Counted from the stretch's first letter, positions 8,724 to 19,293 are shown. The stretch is 64,000 bases of DNA from Mesorhizobium sp. M4B.F.Ca.ET.203.01.1.1 (GCF_004791025.1 NZ_SRUO01000002.1:661914-725913); one strand, 5' to 3'. Numbers and translations: made by a program. Notes: generated by a model not told the origin, from the letters alone.

Positions 8724-11700
8724 ATGAAATTTTCGCGCCTTCGCCTCCTCGGTTTCAAGTCCTTCGTCGAGCCCGGCGAGTTCGTCATCGAACGCGGGCT
8801 TACCGGCATTGTCGGGCCGAACGGCTGCGGCAAGTCGAACCTTGTCGAGGCGCTGCGCTGGGTGATGGGCGAAAGCTCCTACAAGAACATGCGCGCGTCC
8901 GGCATGGACGACGTCATCTTTTCCGGCTCGGGCACGCGGCCGGCCCGCAATACCGCCGAAGTCACGCTTTTCCTCGACAACACCGACCGTACCGCGCCTG
9001 CAGCCTTCAACGACGCCGATGAATTGCAGGTGTCGCGCCGCATCGAGCGCGAGGCGGGCTCGCTCTATCGCATCAACGGCAAGGAAGCCCGCGCCAAGGA
9101 CGTGCAGCTTCTGTTCGCCGACCAGTCGACCGGCGCGCGCTCGCCCTCGATGGTCGGGCAAGGCCGCATCGGCGAACTGATCCAGGCCAAGCCCCAGGCG
9201 CGTCGGGCGCTGCTCGAAGAGGCGGCCGGCATTTCCGGCCTGCACACGCGCCGCCACGAGGCCGAGCTCAGGTTGAAGGCCGCCGAGCAGAACCTCGAAC
9301 GGCTGGATGACGTCGTCGGCGAGCTGGAGAGCCAGATCGACAGCCTGAAGCGCCAGGCGCGCCAGGCCTCGCGCTTCAAGAACCTGTCGGCCGATATCCG
9401 CAAGGCCGAGGCGACGCTTCTGCATCTGCGCTGGACGCTGGCCAAGACCCAGGAAGGCGAGGCGCGTTCCGCGCTGGCCGCCGCGACGACGCTGGTCGGC
9501 GATCGCGCCGCCGCGCAGATGGCCGCCGCGAGAGAGCAAGGCATCGGCGCCCACCGGCTGCCGGACCTGCGCGACGCCGAGGCTGCCGCGGCCGCCGCCT
9601 TCCAGCGCCTGTCGATCGCCAAGACACAGATCGAGGAAGAGGCCGGCCGCATCCGCTCCCGCCAGGCCGAGCTTGAGCGCCGGCTGCAGCAGCTCGACGG
9701 CGACATCGCCCGCGAGGAGCGCATGGTGCGCGACAATGCGGACATCCTCGAGCGCCTTCGCACCGAGGAAGCCTCGCTCAACTCCGAGAACGCCGGTGCC
9801 GCCGAGCGCGAGGCCACCACCCGGGCCGCCTTCGAACAGGCCGGCGCGACGCTCGCGCAGAGCGAGGCAAAGCTAGCCGCGCTGACCGCGGAGCGAGCCG
9901 AAGCCGCCGCCTCGCGCCATCAGATCGAGCGCACTTTGCGCGAGACCGCCGAACGTCGCGACCGCTTCGCCCGCCAGCTCGCAGAGGTCGACCGCGAGCT
10001 GTCCGACATCGTCGCCCGCATTTCCGGCCTGCCCGATCCGGCCGAGAAGCGGCTGCTGGTCGAGGATGCCGCGGCGCGGCTGGAAGAGAGCGAGGCCGGC
10101 GCCATTGCGGCCGAGCAGGCGGTCGCCGAGGCGCGTGGCGCCGAAAGCGCCGCCCGTCCGCCGCTACAGGACGCCAAGGCTGAGTTGCAGCGCATCGAGA
10201 CCGAAGCCCGCACCCTTTCCAAGATTCTGAATGCCGCCAGTGGCGATCTTTTCCCCTCCGTGCTGGAGCAGCTCAGCGTCGAGCGCGGCTACGAGACGGC
10301 CCTTGGCGCCGCTCTCGGTGAAGATCTCGACGTGCCGCTCGACCGCAGCGCCCCCGTGCATTGGGGCGAGAGCGCCGTCCAGCCGGGCGACGCCGCGCTG
10401 CCCGAAGGCGTGAAGAGCCTTGCCAGCGTGGTGCGAGCGCCCTCCCAGCTTGCCCGCCGGCTGGCGCAGATCGGCATTGTCGAGGCCGCCGACGGCCGTC
10501 GTCTGCAGGCGCTGCTCGCGCCAGGCCAGCGGCTGGTCAGCCGCGACGGCGCGCTGTGGCGCTGGGACGGCTTGACCGCCAGCGCCGACGCGCCGACCGC
10601 CGCCGCGCAGCGGCTGGCGCAGAAGAACCGGCTGGCCGAGCTCGACGCCGAGGCGGTGCAGGCCACCCGCGTCCTGCGCGAGGCCGAGGCAGCCCTTGCC
10701 CAGGCCGAACAGGCGCTGCGCCAGGCAAGCGAAGAAGAGCGCAATGCCCGCCAGGCCGGCCGCGACGCCCAGCATGGGTTGGATGCCGCCCGCAACGCGC
10801 TTGCCGAGGCCGAGAAGGCCGGCGGCGAGCTGGTAAGCCGGCGTGCCGCGCTCGACGAAGCCCGCGCCCGCGTCGTCGACAGCCATGAGGAAACCCAGGC
10901 GGCTTTCGTGGAAGCCGAGATGCTGCTGCAGGACGCGCCCGATCTCGGCGACCTGCAGCTGCAGCTCGAACAGTCCTCGGCCAATGTCTCGCGCGATCGC
11001 GCCACCCTCGCCGACGCGCGCGCCGTCCATGAGGGCTTGCGGCGCGAGGCCGAGGCCCGCACCCGCCGCCTCGAAGCGATCGGCGCCGAGCGCCGCAACT
11101 GGCTGGAGCGGGCCGAGAACGCCTCGACGCAGATCGCCGCTCTTGGCGAGCGCAGGGCGGAAGCCGAGGCCGAGCGCGAGCGGCTGGCCGACGCTCCGGA
11201 CGAGATCGACGCCAAGCGCCGCGCGCTGCTGTCGCAATTGACCGAGGCGGAGACTCTGCGCCAGGCGGCGGCCGACCGTTTGCAGGAAGCGGAGAACCGG
11301 CAGGCCGAGCTCGACAAGGCCGCGACCGCGGCGATTCAGTCGCTGGCCGAGGCGCGCGAAACCCGTGTCCGCGCCGAGGAGCGGCTGACGGCCGCCGATG
11401 AGCGGCGGCTGGAGGTCGAGGCGCGTATCCAGGAGACGCTGAACACGCCGCCGCACCTGGTCATCCGCCACACCGGTCTGGAAGCCGATGACCCGATGCC
11501 CGAAATGGCCGAGGTCGAGCGCCAACTCGACCGGTTGAAGGTCGAGCGCGAGCGGCTCGGCGCCGTCAACCTGCGCGCCGAGGAAGAGCAAAAGGAGCTG
11601 TCCGACCGGCTGGAGACCATCGTTTCCGAGCGCGAGGACATCATCGAGGCGATCCGCAAATTGCGGCAGGCGATCCAGAGCCTCAACCGGGAAGGGCGCG

Positions 11701-12182
11701 AGCGGCTGCTGTCGGCCTTCGAGGTGGTCAACGGCCATTTCCAGCGCCTGTTCTCGCATCTGTTCGGCGGCGGCACCGCCGAATTGCAGCTGATCGAATC
11801 CGAGGATCCGCTGGAAGCCGGGCTCGAAATCCTTGCCCGCCCGCCGGGCAAGAAGCCGCAGACCATGACGCTGCTCTCCGGCGGCGAGCAGGCGCTGACG
11901 GCGATGTCGCTGATCTTCGCCGTGTTCCTCACCAATCCGGCGCCGATCTGCGTGCTCGACGAGGTCGACGCGCCGCTCGACGACCATAATGTCGAGCGCT
12001 TCTGCAATCTCATGGACGAGATGTCCCGCACCACAGAGACGCGCTTCGTCATCATCACCCACAACCCGATCACCATGGCCCGCATGGACCGGCTGTTCGG
12101 CGTCACCATGGCTGAGCAGGGCGTCAGCCAGTTGGTCTCGGTCGACCTGCAGGCGGCCGAAGCCATGCGCGAGGCGAGCTGA
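8724..12182 (+). CDS. smc: Chromosome segregation protein SMC
   Basis: SMC is the ATPase core of the bacterial condensin that compacts and separates replicated chromosomes, working with ScpA and ScpB. The 1152-residue product has the Walker A loop GPNGCGKS at residues 31-38, two long Glu/Ala/Arg-rich coiled-coil arms either side of a hinge at about 500-640, the ABC signature LLSGGEQALTAMS near 1050 and Walker B CVLDEVDAPLDD near 1075. A VITHN D-loop/H-loop region follows. The length is normal. A GGGGCGG stretch upstream could serve as ribosome site. scpA and scpB are not in the window. Confidence 0.97.
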   Translation: MKFSRLRLLGFKSFVEPGEFVIERGLTGIVGPNGCGKSNLVEALRWVMGESSYKNMRASGMDDVIFSGSGTRPARNTAEVTLFLDNTDRTAPAAFNDADELQVSRRIEREAGSLYRINGKEARAKDVQLLFADQSTGARSPSMVGQGRIGELIQAKPQARRALLEEAAGISGLHTRRHEAELRLKAAEQNLERLDDVVGELESQIDSLKRQARQASRFKNLSADIRKAEATLLHLRWTLAKTQEGEARSALAAATTLVGDRAAAQMAAAREQGIGAHRLPDLRDAEAAAAAAFQRLSIAKTQIEEEAGRIRSRQAELERRLQQLDGDIAREERMVRDNADILERLRTEEASLNSENAGAAEREATTRAAFEQAGATLAQSEAKLAALTAERAEAAASRHQIERTLRETAERRDRFARQLAEVDRELSDIVARISGLPDPAEKRLLVEDAAARLEESEAGAIAAEQAVAEARGAESAARPPLQDAKAELQRIETEARTLSKILNAASGDLFPSVLEQLSVERGYETALGAALGEDLDVPLDRSAPVHWGESAVQPGDAALPEGVKSLASVVRAPSQLARRLAQIGIVEAADGRRLQALLAPGQRLVSRDGALWRWDGLTASADAPTAAAQRLAQKNRLAELDAEAVQATRVLREAEAALAQAEQALRQASEEERNARQAGRDAQHGLDAARNALAEAEKAGGELVSRRAALDEARARVVDSHEETQAAFVEAEMLLQDAPDLGDLQLQLEQSSANVSRDRATLADARAVHEGLRREAEARTRRLEAIGAERRNWLERAENASTQIAALGERRAEAEAERERLADAPDEIDAKRRALLSQLTEAETLRQAAADRLQEAENRQAELDKAATAAIQSLAEARETRVRAEERLTAADERRLEVEARIQETLNTPPHLVIRHTGLEADDPMPEMAEVERQLDRLKVERERLGAVNLRAEEEQKELSDRLETIVSEREDIIEAIRKLRQAIQSLNREGRERLLSAFEVVNGHFQRLFSHLFGGGTAELQLIESEDPLEAGLEILARPPGKKPQTMTLLSGGEQALTAMSLIFAVFLTNPAPICVLDEVDAPLDDHNVERFCNLMDEMSRTTETRFVIITHNPITMARMDRLFGVTMAEQGVSQLVSVDLQAAEAMREAS

Positions 12183-12279
12183 ATCGCGCCAGCAACGCGC
12201 GGGCTTGCTCCGGGGTGTTGGCGAGGTCCTTAGTGGCCCGCTTGGCTGACTGTCGAGGTGCTTGTAATTGGGCTGTGCA

Positions 12280-13404
12280 TCAGCGCGCCCTTGGTCCCAG
12301 AATACGCGCGACATGCTCCGCGATCGCCAGGCTGGACGTCAGTCCGGGGCTTTCGATGCCGAACAGATTGACCAGGCCTTCGATGCGATGGGTTGCCGGA
12401 TCCTGGATGACGAAGTCGCTGTTGGCCTCGCCGGGTCCGGAGAGCTTTGGGCGAATGCCGCTATAGGCCGCCTGCAGGCTGCCGTCGGCGAGCTCCGGCC
12501 AGTATTTGCGGATGGCATCATAGAAGCGCTCGCCGCGCGCAGGGTCGACGCGGTAGTCGAGCCTGTCCGTCCATTCGACATCCGGCCCGAAGCGCGCCGT
12601 GCCGGCGAGGTCGAGCGTCAGATGGACGCCGAGCCCGCCGGGTTCGGGCACGGGATAGACAAGCCGCGAGAACGGCGCGCGCCCGGCCACCGAAAAATAA
12701 TTGCCCTTGGCGTAGCGAAGCGTGGGCAGGAACTGCCGGTCGAACCCGTCGAGCGAGGCGGCAAGCGCCACCGCGCCGAGACCGGCTGCGTTGATCAGGT
12801 GTGAGGCGGCGATCTCGAAACGCTCGCCGCTTGCGCTGTCCATCGTCTCGAGGACGATGCCGCCGCCGGCGCCGATCCGACCGGAAACGATGCGCGTGTT
12901 GAGCGACAGCATGGCGCCGTTCTCTTCGGCCTCGCCGAGCAGGGCGAGCATCAAAGCGTGGCTGTCGATGATGCCAGTGGAGGGCGACAGCAATGCCTTG
13001 GTGCAATGCAGCGCCGGCTCCAGCGTTTGCGCCTCGGCTGCGGAGAGAAACCGCAGGTCGTCAACGCCGCAAGCGGCGGCATTGGCGCGAATGGAGGCAA
13101 GCACCGGCTCCTGTGCCTCGTCGGTTGCGACGATGAGCTTGCCGCAGCGCCGGTGCGGGATCGACCGCTCCGCGCAGTAGCGGTACAGAAGCTCGCGCCC
13201 GTCAACGCAGTACCGCGCCTTCAGTGACCCCCTTGGGTAGTATATGCCGGCGTGGATGACCTCCGAATTTCGCGAGCTCGTCTCGGTGCCGATGGCGTCG
13301 GCGGCTTCGAGGATCAGCGTGTCGAGGCCTTGTGCGGCCATGGTGCGCGCAACCGCCAGGCCGATGACGCCGGCGCCGGCGACGATGCAATCGACCTGTT
13401 CCAT
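12280..13404 (-). CDS. FAD-dependent oxidoreductase, L-2-hydroxyglutarate oxidase-like
   Basis: This 374-residue DAO-family flavoenzyme has a Rossmann FAD motif at the start ([13 protein letters not shown]), an [17 protein letters not shown] segment and a PKLSGPG C-terminal FAD-contact region. These are all hallmarks of LhgO-like enzymes that oxidise L-2-hydroxyglutarate or a related 2-hydroxy acid to the keto acid. ATG at 13404 has GGACGGGGG upstream; the in-frame ATG at 13416 would contain that site. Stop and length are normal. It is convergent with smc and divergent from the aminotransferase. The exact substrate is inferred from family resemblance only. Confidence 0.88.
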   Translation of the reverse strand: MEQVDCIVAGAGVIGLAVARTMAAQGLDTLILEAADAIGTETSSRNSEVIHAGIYYPRGSLKARYCVDGRELLYRYCAERSIPHRRCGKLIVATDEAQEPVLASIRANAAACGVDDLRFLSAAEAQTLEPALHCTKALLSPSTGIIDSHALMLALLGEAEENGAMLSLNTRIVSGRIGAGGGIVLETMDSASGERFEIAASHLINAAGLGAVALAASLDGFDRQFLPTLRYAKGNYFSVAGRAPFSRLVYPVPEPGGLGVHLTLDLAGTARFGPDVEWTDRLDYRVDPARGERFYDAIRKYWPELADGSLQAAYSGIRPKLSGPGEANSDFVIQDPATHRIEGLVNLFGIESPGLTSSLAIAEHVARILGPRAR

Positions 13405-13677
13405 GCCCCCGTCCATTTTGGTTGCGCAAGCGGCGCCTCACAGCCTTCAAGGATCATAGGCTTGTTGTCCAGTGCCGGCGATCATGCGCCTGGCCGCGGC
13501 ATTGGGGTGGTGCGAAGCAGCGTTGGGAACTGCATGGCGCTATCGATCATGACAGAGCGGCTCTTGCGGCCGCCTGCCGCCATGATGCATCAAGCCTCTC
13601 AAATGCGAGGCGGAACCTTGGACTTCTCATCACAGAGACGGTCTGTTTGGCCCGCACGCCTGCAGACAGGAGCCAGC

Positions 13678-15054
13678 ATGGACGCCCAACCCAATTCCCC
13701 TGAAGCCCGCGACATCCGCTACCACCTGCATGCCTACACCAATGCCCGCAAGCATCAGGAAACGGGTCCGCTGGTCATCGAAAAGGGCGACGGCATCTAT
13801 GTCGAGGACATTGCCGGCAACCGCTATATCGAGGCGATGGCAGGGCTGTGGAGCGTTGCGGTCGGCTTCTCGGAAAAGCGCCTGGTCGAGGCCGCGACCC
13901 GGCAGATGTCGAAGCTGCCTTTCTATCATGACTTCGGATCGAAAGCGCATTCGCCGCTGATCGACCTGGCCGAGAAGCTGGTGCAGATGGCGCCGGTGCC
14001 GATGAGCAAGGCCTATTTCACCAATTCCGGCTCCGAGGCCAACGATACGGCGCTCAAGATGATCTGGTACCGCTCGAACGCGCTCGGTCAGCCGGCGCGC
14101 AAGAAGATCATCAGCCGCAAGCGCGGCTACCACGGCGTCACCATAGCCGCGGCAAGCCTGACCGGGCTGCCGAACAACCATCTCTCCTTCGACCTGCCGA
14201 TCGCCAATGTGCTGCACATATCGACGCCGCACCATTGGCGCGACGCCAGGCCGGGCGAGAGCGAGGAGCAGTTCTCGAGCCGTCTTGCCGACGAGTTGGA
14301 GAGCCTGATCCTTGCCGAGGGACCGGAGACCATTGCCGCCTTCTTCGGCGAGCCAATCATGGGCGCCGGCGGCGTCGTCGTACCGCCTGCCTTCTATTGG
14401 GAGAAGGTCCAGGCCGTGCTGTCGAAATACGACATCCTGCTCGTTGCCGACGAGGTCATCTGCGGCTTCGGCCGGACCGGCGAGATGTTCGGCTCGCAGG
14501 CCTTCGGCATCAAGCCCGACATCATGGTCCTGTCGAAGCAGATTTCGTCCTCATACCTGCCGATCTCGGCCCTGCTCATCAACGACAAGGTGTTCGAGCC
14601 GATAGCCGACGAAAGCAATCGCATCGGCACCTTCGGTCACGGCTTCACCGGTGGCGGCCATCCGGTCGCGGCAGCGGTCGCGCTTGAGAATGTGAAGCTG
14701 ATCGAGGAGCGCGACCTTGTCGGCAATGCGCGCAGGGTCGGCGCGCATTTGCAGGCGCGGCTGCGCAAGCTCGCCTCGCATCCGCTGGTCGGCGAGGTGC
14801 GCGGCGTTGGTCTGATCGCCGCCGTCGAGCTGGTCGCCGACAAGGCGAGCAAGGCGCCATGGGGCAAGCCTGCCGCTCTCGGTGCGCTGGTCAACGGGTT
14901 GCTGCAGCAGAATGGCGTCATCTCGCGCAACATGGGCGACGCCATCGCCTTTTGCCCGCCGCTGATCATCACCGAGCCTCAGGTCGATACGCTGGTCGAT
15001 GCGTTCGAGCGGTCGCTCGATGCCGCCCTGCCGCAAGTTCATGCGCAAGGCTGA
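13678..15054 (+). CDS. Class III PLP aminotransferase (omega-amino acid type)
   Basis: This 458-residue fold-type I class III aminotransferase transfers an amino group from an amine or omega-amino acid to pyruvate or another keto acid. Visible motifs are YFTNSGSEANDTALKM (cofactor phosphate site), VADEVICGFGRTG (Asp contacting the pyridine ring) and the PLP lysine in ILSKQISS-like MVLSKQISSSYLP, then GTFGHGFTGGGHPVA. It groups with putrescine/beta-alanine/aromatic amine:pyruvate transaminases; the donor cannot be fixed. ATG 13678 has GGAG 8 bases upstream; more upstream in-frame codons belong to intergenic sequence. It is divergent from the FAD oxidoreductase across 273 bases. Confidence 0.92.
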   Translation: MDAQPNSPEARDIRYHLHAYTNARKHQETGPLVIEKGDGIYVEDIAGNRYIEAMAGLWSVAVGFSEKRLVEAATRQMSKLPFYHDFGSKAHSPLIDLAEKLVQMAPVPMSKAYFTNSGSEANDTALKMIWYRSNALGQPARKKIISRKRGYHGVTIAAASLTGLPNNHLSFDLPIANVLHISTPHHWRDARPGESEEQFSSRLADELESLILAEGPETIAAFFGEPIMGAGGVVVPPAFYWEKVQAVLSKYDILLVADEVICGFGRTGEMFGSQAFGIKPDIMVLSKQISSSYLPISALLINDKVFEPIADESNRIGTFGHGFTGGGHPVAAAVALENVKLIEERDLVGNARRVGAHLQARLRKLASHPLVGEVRGVGLIAAVELVADKASKAPWGKPAALGALVNGLLQQNGVISRNMGDAIAFCPPLIITEPQVDTLVDAFERSLDAALPQVHAQG

Positions 15055-15103
15055 AAACGGGCCGCTCAAAGCGACAAGTCGCTGATGTCTCGTGCTGTTG
15101 GTT

Positions 15104-15178
15104 TGGCTGGGGCGCCAGGATTCGAACCTGGGAATGTCGGTACCAAAAACCGATGCCTTACCACTTGGCGACGCCCCA
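15104..15178 (-). tRNA. tRNA-Gln (anticodon TTG)
   Basis: On the minus strand the sequence folds into a full cloverleaf. The acceptor stem is TGGGGCG/CGCCCCA, the anticodon stem TCGGT/ACCGA has loop TTTTGGT giving anticodon TTG, and the T arm is CCAGG-TTCGAAT-CCTGG. The 3' CCA is encoded. It reads glutamine CAA codons. No integrase lies next to it, although tRNA ends are common integration sites. Confidence 0.97.
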
Positions 15179-15337
15179 ACAGCCGCAACGTGCCGTTGCG
15201 CGCGGCCTTATAGGACGAGCCGGCGCAAAGCTCAATGCTCGGACAGGTCTCATCCAAGGTAATCTTGCCGCATGTTTCGCCGTCGACTGACCGGCGCGCC
15301 TGTCCGAGGGGCGGCCCGAGGACCGGTCAGTTTGCGT

Positions 15338-15682
15338 CTATTCGCCCCAGACGGCCAGCTCGTTGCCGGCCGGATCGGTGAAATGGAAGCGTCGTCCGCC
15401 TGGAAACGAGAAGATCGGCTTGACGATGGCGCCGCCGGCATTCTCGACCGCCGCAAGCGTTTCCTCCAGCGCCTCCGAATAGAGCACCGGCAGCGGCTTC
15501 GCGGCGGCTTCGCCGGCATCGGCCTGGAAACCACCGTCCAGCCCCTCGGCAAAGGCCGAATAGGTCGGCCCGTAGTCGGTGAAGGACCAGCCGAGCGCGG
15601 CGCTGTAGAAGGCTTTCACGCTATCCAGCGTGCCGCCGGTCGCCGGCAGTTCCAGATAGTCGAGCTTCCCGGTCAGTTTCAT
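15338..15682 (-). CDS. VOC-family (glyoxalase/bleomycin-resistance fold) protein under a LexA box
   Basis: This 114-residue vicinal-oxygen-chelate protein starts MKLTGKLDYLELPA and ends with the typical FPGGRRFHFTDPAGNELAVW strand pair. VOC proteins bind metals or small hydrophobic compounds and include glyoxalases, dioxygenases and antibiotic-binding proteins; the ligand is unknown here. AAGGAG lies 6 bases before ATG 15682, and immediately upstream is a perfect GTTC-N7-GTTC site (15701-15715), the alphaproteobacterial LexA box. This predicts induction by DNA damage. The open frame continues upstream into the gmd remnant but the ribosome site fixes the start. Confidence 0.87.
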   Translation of the reverse strand: MKLTGKLDYLELPATGGTLDSVKAFYSAALGWSFTDYGPTYSAFAEGLDGGFQADAGEAAAKPLPVLYSEALEETLAAVENAGGAIVKPIFSFPGGRRFHFTDPAGNELAVWGE

Positions 15683-15700
15683 GGCGCAACTCCTTGCTAT

Positions 15701-15714
15701 GTTCTTGTTATGTT

Positions 15715-15715
<1 letters not shown>
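15701..15715. promoter_or_regulatory. Predicted LexA (SOS) box
   Basis: GTTC-TTGTTAT-GTTC is an exact match to the GTTC-N7-GTTC operator bound by LexA in Alphaproteobacteria. It ends 19 bases upstream of the VOC gene start, just beyond its ribosome site, where a repressor would block transcription. Confidence 0.65.
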
Positions 15716-16017
<302 letters not shown>

Positions 16018-17420
16018 TCAGGTGCGACCGCATACGTCGTCGAACCGCACGATGTCATCCTCGCCGAGATAATCGCCGCTCTGGACTTCGATGATCACCA
16101 GGTCGATCTTGCCCGGGTTCTCGAGCCGATGCTTGTGGCCGCACGGGATGTAGGTCGACTGGTTGGTCGCCAGGAACAGCTCCTCGTCGCCATTGAAGAT
16201 CTTTGCCGAGCCGCTGACCACGACCCAGTGCTCCGAGCGATGGTGGTGCATCTGCAGGCTCAACCGCCGGCCAGGCTTCACCTCGATGCGTTTTATCTTG
16301 AAGCGCTCGCCTTCCTCCAGAACCGTGTAGGTGCCCCACGGCCGGTGCACGGTGCTGTGAAGCAAATGCGCTTCATGTCCGGAAGCCTTGAGGGATTCGA
16401 ACAGTTTCTTGACGTCCTGGACGCGGTCGCGGGCTGCCACCAGCAATGCGTCCGGGGAATCGACGATCACCAGGTCGCTGACGCCGACCGTGCCGATAAG
16501 GCGTTTGTCGGAGCTGACGTAGCTGCCCGCGGTGTCGACCATGCGAACGTCGCCGCGAATTCGATTGCCGCTCTGGTCGGGGGCGACCAGTTCGGCCATC
16601 GCGTTCCACGATCCGATGTCGTTCCATTCCATGTCGCAGGGAACGACGGCCAGGTTTTGCGCCTTTTCCATCACCGCATGGTCGAGTGAAATGCGCGGCG
16701 CCACGGCGAAATGCTCCGCCGAGAGTTCGATGTTCGCAAAGCCTTCGCCCCGGCTGATCCGCTGTCCTCATAGCTGGCGAGAACGGCCTCGATCACCGCG
16801 GGACAATGCTTGGCCATTTCTTCGAGCATGACCCGTGCTTGGAAACAGAAGATGCCGGCGTTCCAGGAAAAGCGCCCGGACGCGACATAGGCCCTGGCGG
16901 TCTCCAGATCCGGCTTCTCGACGAAGCGGGCGACCTTTTCGCCGTCCGCCTCGATATAGCCGAAGGCCGTGTCCGGTCTGGTTGGGTTTATCCCCAGCGT
17001 CGCGATGCGTCCTTGCCCGGCATGTTCGATGGCCCTGGCCATGGCCGCCACGTTTCCAATCATGTGGTCCGCAGGGAAAATGCACAGAATGGCCTCGGGG
17101 CCTTGCGTTGTCCTGACGTGGATCGCGGCCGCGACCACCGCGGCGGCGGTATCGCGCCCCTTCGGCTCGAGCAGGAAGGTGCGCTGCGCAACGACGGGGT
17201 CGAGTTCGTCGAAATCGTCCGTCGTCAGGAAGAGGTGCTCCCGCGACGTCACGGTGACAAGCTCGACGACGTCCTTGATCGAGGCGGCGCGCAAGGCGGT
17301 GTGCTGGATCAGCGAATGCCCGTCCGCCACCTTGAGGAAGGGTTTGGGGTGCGACTGCCGCGAGGCGGGCCACAGGCGCGAGCCGGCTCCGCCGCTGATG
17401 ATGACCGGAACGACTTTCAT
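16018..17420 (-). pseudogene. manC: Mannose-1-phosphate guanylyltransferase/mannose-6-phosphate isomerase, frameshifted
   Basis: ManC makes GDP-mannose from mannose-1-phosphate and GTP, and its C-terminal cupin isomerises mannose-6-phosphate. The N-terminal half from ATG 17420 has the pyrophosphorylase motif ISGGAGSRLWPASR and FPADHMIG, and stays open to about 16750. The C-terminal half continues in another frame (ELSAEHFAVAPRISLDHAVM, then the zinc-cupin HRPWGTY...QMHHHRSEHW) to the stop at 16018. The frames part at a run of four C/G bases at 16748-16751, consistent with loss of one base. It overlaps the phosphomannomutase stop by four bases (ATGA). It could be a real mutation or a sequence error. 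Confidence 0.88.
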
Positions 17421-18850
17421 GAGGCGACCTCTGGGCCGGTGGATGCGAATGCCCGCGCCTTCTCCAGCGTCAGCGCCACGATCGCAGTCGCCCTGTGATA
17501 GGTCGCGGCCTCCGAATAGCAGCGCAATTCCGGCGCATTTCCGGACGGCCGCAAATGGATGATCTCACCGCTATCCATCCGCGCCCTGAGGCCGTCGGTT
17601 TCATCGATTTCGGCGACGGTACCGAACGGGGCCAGGAACTGCTGCAGCGCATCCGGGCCAGCGAGCTCGGTCATCAATTTGCGCGAGCTCTCGAGCGGGA
17701 AGTTCTCGAGGCGCTCGCTGGCGCAGAATGGAAGGTGCCAAAGCTCGCGCAAGCGCGACAGTGGTCTTTTCGTAGATGCGACGGTGCCAAGCACGGCCAG
17801 GATCGGGAGGAGCGAGTCCCGCGTCGGCAACGCGGGCAACGTCTTTCCATTCAACTGGCAATTCGACCCCAGGAGAACGCCGCCATTGGCCTCGAAGCCG
17901 ATGACGACCGTGCCATCGCGGTACGCCGCTTCCATGCCGGCGATGACGAAGGGGGACCCGACCTTCGTTCTCCTCACCTCGAAACCCAGGGCATCTGAAA
18001 TGCCCGAATTGGAGGTCACGGGCGTCACCACCGTATCCGCCGCGACGAAAAGAGCCGTAACCAGCCCGATCAGGTCGCCCCGGAACAGATCACCGTTCCC
18101 GTCGGCGACAAGCGGGCGGTCGGCGTCGGCGTCCGTCGACACGATGGCGTCGAGCGCGAATTCGCGGGCCCAGCCCTTCAGCTTCGCAAGCGTGCCTGCA
18201 TCCACGGCTTCGGTATCGACGGGCACGAAGGTTTGGCTCTTTCCGACAGGAACTGCCTCGGCGCCGAAAGACCGAAGGACCTGCACCAGCAATTCCGCCG
18301 CGACCGAACTGTGCTGGTAGACGCCGATTCTCATTCCGGATAGCGAATCCGGCCCCAAAATGCCGTTGGCGCGCTCTAGGTAGCCGGCAACGGCTTCATC
18401 GTGATGCGATGGCCAGGCCGTTTCGGCAGGCGCCGGCGGATCGTACACGTTTGACCTTTCGGCGACATACTGCGTTATCGCAGCCTCGTCCGCTTTGTCG
18501 ATCTCGCCATTCGGGCGATAGAATTTGATGCCGTTGCGGTCGGCGGGAATATGGGAGCCGGTCACCATCAGGGCGGCCGCGCCATGCTTTTGGGCATAAA
18601 GGGCAAGGGCCGGGGTGGGGATGACGCCGCAATCGATCGGTTGGAATCCGCTCGCGGCCAGTGCCGCCATGCAATTGTCGGCAATCGCGGGGCTGCTGTC
18701 GCGCTTGTCGCGGCCGACAAAGACCGGGCCGCTCGACTGCAAGCCGCTTGAAGCCAGGCGCCAGGCGAACGCCGCGGTATAGAGTCCGCTGGGCTTCCCA
18801 ACCAATTCCGAGGCCAAACCTCGGACGCCGCTCGACCCGAATTTCATCAT
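17417..18850 (-). CDS. Phosphomannomutase/phosphoglucomutase family protein
   Basis: This 477-residue alpha-D-phosphohexomutase interconverts mannose-6-phosphate and mannose-1-phosphate (or the glucose forms), feeding manC. The phosphoserine is Ser99 in VTGSHIPADRNG (a TGSH variant of TASH). The Mg-binding loop is STDADADRPL at about 239-248, the sugar-binding loop FEANGG is present and the phosphate-binding loop is RPSGNAPELR near the C-terminus. Start MMKFGSSGVRG is typical. Its stop overlaps the start of manC by four bases, so the pair was translated together. This gene appears intact even though both downstream partners are damaged. Confidence 0.9.
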   Translation of the reverse strand: MMKFGSSGVRGLASELVGKPSGLYTAAFAWRLASSGLQSSGPVFVGRDKRDSSPAIADNCMAALAASGFQPIDCGVIPTPALALYAQKHGAAALMVTGSHIPADRNGIKFYRPNGEIDKADEAAITQYVAERSNVYDPPAPAETAWPSHHDEAVAGYLERANGILGPDSLSGMRIGVYQHSSVAAELLVQVLRSFGAEAVPVGKSQTFVPVDTEAVDAGTLAKLKGWAREFALDAIVSTDADADRPLVADGNGDLFRGDLIGLVTALFVAADTVVTPVTSNSGISDALGFEVRRTKVGSPFVIAGMEAAYRDGTVVIGFEANGGVLLGSNCQLNGKTLPALPTRDSLLPILAVLGTVASTKRPLSRLRELWHLPFCASERLENFPLESSRKLMTELAGPDALQQFLAPFGTVAEIDETDGLRARMDSGEIIHLRPSGNAPELRCYSEAATYHRATAIVALTLEKARAFASTGPEVAS

Positions 18851-19293
18851 TCGCTTTTTCTGTTTGGAAAGTTAGGCCGGTAATATTGGAGTGGGGTTCG
18901 CTGTCAACAAAAAATCATACGGGCACGTCTGCTGACGTGGTTGACCGAAATCCTGGCCGCTCGATTTCGGCAGCGCCTGGATCTATCGCGCGGAATTTTA
19001 GCGGCTCTGCATTTTGCAATGTATTCCTGATGATGAGACCTATGACAGGTTGCATGGCGCTCTCCGGATACTCTCGTTGCATCCATTCTGGTGGCCTCGG
19101 AATCATTCGGTCTTTTTGACGCAGCTTTTAGTTAATCGATTTTAGCGGTTTTCCTTAATCGATTGTAGCGGCCGGCCGGCTTTGCCGACGCCTTGCCTTT
19201 CGCAGTGCAGCATCATATCGCTCGATTCGGACAGGGCGGAGCCAAGGCCACAGGCTTCGCCAACCTGCAATCTGCGACCGTTGGAGGGCGAGC
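18851..19293. other. Divergent intergenic region between phosphomannomutase and ppdK
   Basis: This 443-base region is AT-richer than its neighbours and has no supported gene. It contains three copies of a TT(T/G)TAGCGG motif (18996, 19141, 19164); the last two form part of a longer direct repeat described separately. It must hold the promoters for both flanking genes. Confidence 0.6.
19133..19172 (+). repeat. 17-bp direct repeat in the ppdK upstream region
   Basis: TTAATCGATTTTAGCGG (19133-19149) and TTAATCGATTGTAGCGG (19156-19172) differ at one base and are spaced 23 bases start to start, about two helical turns. This is the layout of a dimeric regulator binding on one face of DNA. It lies 121 bases before the ppdK start. 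Confidence 0.6.

Noticed and set aside
7428..9554. 708-codon minus-strand frame across the DUF721, DsbA-like and smc genes
   Set aside because: It overlaps three well-supported genes and its product is low-complexity without motifs.
10164..12314. 716-codon frame antisense to smc
   Set aside because: It is a shadow of a highly biased coiled-coil gene with no domain.
15104..15178. tRNA-Gln as attachment site of the polysaccharide island
   Set aside because: The integrase remnants are 14 kb away, core genes lie in between, and I found no partial tRNA copy.
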